From the NCBI RefSeq assembly GCF_900113375.1, contig NZ_FOPC01000001.1, positions 124,001-188,000 on the forward strand: a DNA stretch of 64,000 nt, given 5' to 3'. The notes beneath the pieces were generated by a model, which saw only the letters and a list, made by a program, of their open reading frames with translations, did not search any database and was not told the DNA's origin. Below are positions 61,107 to 64,000 of the stretch, piece by piece; position 1 is the first letter of the stretch, and the number at the start of each line of letters is the position of its first letter. The stretch is from Algoriphagus hitonicola (GTDB lineage: Bacteria; Bacteroidota; Bacteroidia; Cytophagales; Cyclobacteriaceae). Position numbers and translations under genes: made by a program.

Positions 61107-62153
61107 TTAATTCATGGCAAGCCCGCTAGCGATTTTCTGGCGGGCTTCTTTTTTATCATCTCCATCCGCTTCTAGCGTATCGGTGTCATTGGTTTGAGTC
61201 AATACTGCTTTAATACTGATTGGGAAGTGATCCGATCCGACTCCGGAATGAACTTTCAGACTCGATAGGGCAAAGTGCTTACTGAGAAAAAAATGATCTA
61301 GCGGCCATCTGAAAACAGGAATTTTGGCGTGAAAGGTATTGTACATGCCTCGTCCCCTTCTGGGATCGGCCATTTCCGAAACTTTCAGAAATAACTCCGT
61401 GGTATAACTCCAGGCTACATCGTTCAAGTCTCCAAGGACTATCGAGGGGAGAGGATTGTTTTTTGATTTTTTGCCCACCATCAATATTTCAGCATCCCGC
61501 TCAGTACTTAGTGTATTTTGTCCGGGAACCGGTGGCGTAGGGTGAATGGCATAAAGGGTGATTTTTTTGCCATTTCGTAGCAATAAATCCAATTCTAAGG
61601 AAGGAATTTCGGGATCTATGAGGTATTGGATTTCTTTCCTGACAATTTCCAGATTGGTGTAGAAGAGTAAGCCGTAGGTATTTTCAAGAGGGATTTTCAC
61701 ATGATATTTGTATTTCTCCTCCAGCGGTTTCATTTGTTTTTCCCATTCCTTGTTGGTTTCGACCATAAACACCACATCGGGAGATTTTCGTTTGACTAAC
61801 TTGATGATCTTATCGTATTTTTCATTGAGCTGATAAATATTAGCCACCAAAACATGAATCCCACTGTCGATGTTGTAGGCGACCCTGTTGATCATTTTTT
61901 TTCCAAAAGGGGTAAAAGGATACACTTTTTTGGCTAAAAAAAGTGATGCCAGGACCAAGCCAAAAATATAAGAAAGCGTTTTATTGGATAAGTCCGGGTC
62001 TAGATATAGCCAAGCTGCCAGAAGAAGGAGATTAATGATGAGTTTTTGGAGTCGGGGATAATCAAAAACCCGGATCCACCAATAGTCCCATTTGACCAAA
62101 GGAAGGAAAGTAGCTAGAATAAAAAATGAACTGAGAATTTCTAAAATCAACAT
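61107..62153 (-). CDS. Endonuclease/exonuclease/phosphatase family membrane protein
   Basis: 348 residues. Three membrane helices at the N-terminus (ILEILSSFFILATFLPLVKW; LIINLLLLAAWLYLDPDLS; YIFGLVLASLFLAKKVY), then an EEP fold: SPDVVFMVETNKEWE, ITLYAIHPTPPVPGQNTL, PSIVLGDLNDVAWS and HSGVGSDHFPI, giving the Glu, His and Asp-His catalytic set. Phosphodiesterase or nuclease-like; substrate unknown. The last codons lie within the mlaD terminator hairpin on the opposite strand. Confidence 0.87.
   Translation of the reverse strand: MLILEILSSFFILATFLPLVKWDYWWIRVFDYPRLQKLIINLLLLAAWLYLDPDLSNKTLSYIFGLVLASLFLAKKVYPFTPFGKKMINRVAYNIDSGIHVLVANIYQLNEKYDKIIKLVKRKSPDVVFMVETNKEWEKQMKPLEEKYKYHVKIPLENTYGLLFYTNLEIVRKEIQYLIDPEIPSLELDLLLRNGKKITLYAIHPTPPVPGQNTLSTERDAEILMVGKKSKNNPLPSIVLGDLNDVAWSYTTELFLKVSEMADPRRGRGMYNTFHAKIPVFRWPLDHFFLSKHFALSSLKVHSGVGSDHFPISIKAVLTQTNDTDTLEADGDDKKEARQKIASGLAMN
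61117..61155 (+). terminator. Rho-independent terminator of the mla operon
   Basis: CAAGCCCGCTAG and CTGGCGGGCTT form the stem, followed by CTTTTTTA. It overlaps the coding end of the convergent EEP gene. Confidence 0.85.
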
Positions 62154-62303
62154 TTGAAGTGGGTTTGAAAGGAGGAAGTTAAATCTTCATGTCCAATTTT
62201 CTACTCATTTTGCCAAAAAATAGATATCTTATAAGTCTTAGGAATTGAATCGATTCAATTCCAGTTGATTAATTGAAATAGATTTTTAACCAATACTAAA
62301 AGT

Positions 62304-64000
62304 ATGAAGCTAGATCCATTTAACATCAAATCAAGTTTGAAAACTCCTCAAGGAGATGTGACTTATTGGAGTCTCAAAAAACTGGAAGAATCCGGCAAAA
62401 AGGTAAAACATTTGCCTTTTTCCATCCGGATTTTGCTCGAAAACGCTCTACGAAACTTTGATGATTTTGCCATCACTCGAGAACATCTCGATACCCTGCT
62501 CTCTTGGTCTCCTTCTCCCACAGACAAGGACATCCCCTTCAAACCCGCCCGGGTATTGATGCAGGATTTCACGGGAGTACCGGCTGTAGTAGATATAGCA
62601 TCACTGCGTTCCGAAGCAAAGCGAAAAGGGAAAGATCCTTCTAAAATCAATCCCTTGATTCCGGTCGATTTAGTAATCGATCATTCGGTTCAGGTTGATT
62701 TTTTTGGCACCAATTACAGCTATCTGAAAAATGTCGAAGTAGAATATGAGCGAAACCGGGAGCGCTACCAATTTTTGAAATGGGCGCAAAAATCTTTTGA
62801 CAATTTCTCTGTGGTGCCTCCGGGAATGGGGATTTGTCATCAGGTCAATTTGGAATACCTCGCTCAAGGGGTGATCGTAAGGGATGGAATGGCTTTTCCC
62901 GATACGTTGGTCGGTACAGATTCTCATACTCCCATGGTCAACGGGATCGGAGTAGTTGGCTGGGGAGTTGGTGGTATCGAGGCAGAGGCGGCTCTTTTGG
63001 GGCAGCCGATCTATTTTATCATGCCGGAGGTAGTTGGTTTGAAATTGACCGGAAAATTACCCGCAGGAACCACCGCTACGGACATGGTTTTGACCATCAC
63101 CGAATTATTGAGAAGGCATGGAGTAGTGGGGAAATTTGTAGAAGTCTTTGGTCCTGGCTTGGATCATTTATCGGTGCCAGACCGAGCGACGATCTCCAAT
63201 ATGTCTCCAGAGTTTGGTTGTACAGTTACCTATTTCCCCATTGATAACCGGACCTTGGATTACATGTCCAAAACCAATCGAAGTGAAGAACAGATCGAGT
63301 TGGTCAAGGATTATTGCAAATCCAATTTGCTTTGGAGAGAGGATGAAAATTTGATTCAATATTCCTCTTTGGTGGAATTGGATCTGGGCACTGTCGAATC
63401 CACGGTTTCGGGCCCCAAGAGACCCCAAGACAAGATCCTGGTAAAGGATTTCAAAACGAAATTCGAAGAGCTAATTCATTCTGTACATGGCAGAACTTAT
63501 ATTCCGATTGATCAGCGCGAAGTGAGCCGATGGTTTGCTGAGGGTGGAGGTCAAGAAGGAAGAGAAAAAACCCAGAAAAAAACGGAGGTAAGCTATGAAA
63601 CCAAAGTCAAGGACGGACTCAAAACCGTCACCGTAGATCTTCATCACGAAAAGTTTGAACTTCATGATGGTTCTATTGTCATCGCCGCCATTACTTCTTG
63701 TACCAATACATCCAACCCATCGGTGATGCTGGGAGCGGGTCTCGTTGCTCGAAAGGCCCGGGAGAAAGGCTTGGATGTCAAGCCTTGGGTCAAGACCTCT
63801 TTGGCCCCAGGATCCAAAGTAGTGACGGATTATTTAGAAAAGGCCGGCTTGATGGATGATCTGGAGGCTATGAAGTTTCACACCGTGGGATACGGCTGTA
63901 CATCCTGTATCGGAAATTCAGGTCCATTGCCTCGGCACATCGCGACAGCAGTGGAGGATAATGATTTGGTGGTAGCTTCGGTGCTTTCGGGTAATCGGAA
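62304..64000 (+). CDS. acnA: Aconitate hydratase AcnA (3' partial)
   Basis: The frame opens at the ATG at 62304 (MKLDPFNIKSSLKTPQG) and is still open at the window end, giving about 565 residues of an enzyme that is normally about 900. Aconitase features: RILLENALRNFD, VLMQDFTGVPAVVDIA, VPPGMGICHQVNLEYLA, TLVGTDSHTPMVNGIGVVGW, and Fe-S cysteines in ITSCTNTSNPSVM and GYGCTSCIGNSGP. It converts citrate to isocitrate in the TCA cycle. AcnA/IRP-type by motif order. Confidence 0.96.
   Translation, partial: MKLDPFNIKSSLKTPQGDVTYWSLKKLEESGKKVKHLPFSIRILLENALRNFDDFAITREHLDTLLSWSPSPTDKDIPFKPARVLMQDFTGVPAVVDIASLRSEAKRKGKDPSKINPLIPVDLVIDHSVQVDFFGTNYSYLKNVEVEYERNRERYQFLKWAQKSFDNFSVVPPGMGICHQVNLEYLAQGVIVRDGMAFPDTLVGTDSHTPMVNGIGVVGWGVGGIEAEAALLGQPIYFIMPEVVGLKLTGKLPAGTTATDMVLTITELLRRHGVVGKFVEVFGPGLDHLSVPDRATISNMSPEFGCTVTYFPIDNRTLDYMSKTNRSEEQIELVKDYCKSNLLWREDENLIQYSSLVELDLGTVESTVSGPKRPQDKILVKDFKTKFEELIHSVHGRTYIPIDQREVSRWFAEGGGQEGREKTQKKTEVSYETKVKDGLKTVTVDLHHEKFELHDGSIVIAAITSCTNTSNPSVMLGAGLVARKAREKGLDVKPWVKTSLAPGSKVVTDYLEKAGLMDDLEAMKFHTVGYGCTSCIGNSGPLPRHIATAVEDNDLVVASVLSGNR

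Noticed and set aside
1-64000. tRNA, rRNA, CRISPR arrays or complete insertion sequences
   Set aside because: Looked for by eye on both strands; nothing fits cloverleaf, repeat-spacer or transposase patterns.

Overview
The window reads as chromosome of a Bacteroidota bacterium, most likely order Cytophagales, family Cyclobacteriaceae (Algoriphagus-like). This is inferred from gene content (ClpC, LutABC, type I-beta DAHP synthase, TolB-like propeller lipoproteins, PadR plus paired membrane proteins), the near absence of Shine-Dalgarno sequences, a moderate-to-low GC content and abundant short palindromic intergenic repeats. No rRNA, tRNA, CRISPR array or complete insertion sequence was seen. 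The first gene (clpC) and the last (an aconitase) are cut by the window edges.

Layout: 1-8.2 kb holds clpC, a secreted NHL-type propeller, a sensor kinase and a divergent lutABC lactate-oxidation operon. 8.5-13.3 kb holds secreted catabolic genes (sulfatase, GMC oxidoreductase, sugar isomerase-like protein) and a structured non-coding stretch. 13.4-22.1 kb is accessory: a small Cys-rich secreted peptide with a propeller lipoprotein and a broken second peptide, YceI, an App1-like phosphatase, a glycosyltransferase, a hicAB locus with a nonsense-mutated toxin, a broken lipoprotein gene and two tandem outer-membrane barrel paralogues. 22.1-30.5 kb holds a penicillin-acylase-type hydrolase, Hsp20, two Gfo/Idh/MocA oxidoreductases, a quinone-reductase-like enzyme, and an antitoxin whose toxin carries two in-frame stops.

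30.7-38.8 kb is a complete tryptophan operon, trpL-EGDCFBA plus a DAHP synthase, with a textbook attenuator (three consecutive Trp codons and mutually exclusive hairpins). 38.8-43.1 kb is accessory again: a Phd antitoxin with a truncated YoeB remnant, an intact parDE pair, two propeller lipoproteins, another small Cys peptide, and two copies of a small HTH gene (one partial) that flank a propeller-peptide unit as 127-bp direct repeats. 43.2-47.7 kb carries a second candidate attenuator (His/Tyr-rich leader), phenylalanine hydroxylase and the late histidine genes hisH-A-F-IE. The gaps between these biosynthetic genes are filled with inverted-repeat elements and one MITE-like palindrome.

47.8-64 kb is mostly housekeeping: two DUF433/DUF5615 toxin-antitoxin-like pairs (one embedded in a padR-membrane protein operon), an S41 protease, a Dabb protein, TypA, glutaminase, a YCII-like secreted protein, a response regulator, an Mla-type lipid transport operon, an EEP-family nuclease/phosphatase-like protein and aconitase.

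Two themes stand out. First, the toxin genes of three TA loci are broken by stops or frameshifts while the antitoxins stay open, and two secreted-protein genes are also broken. Second, small Cys-rich secreted peptides recur beside 6-bladed propeller lipoproteins.
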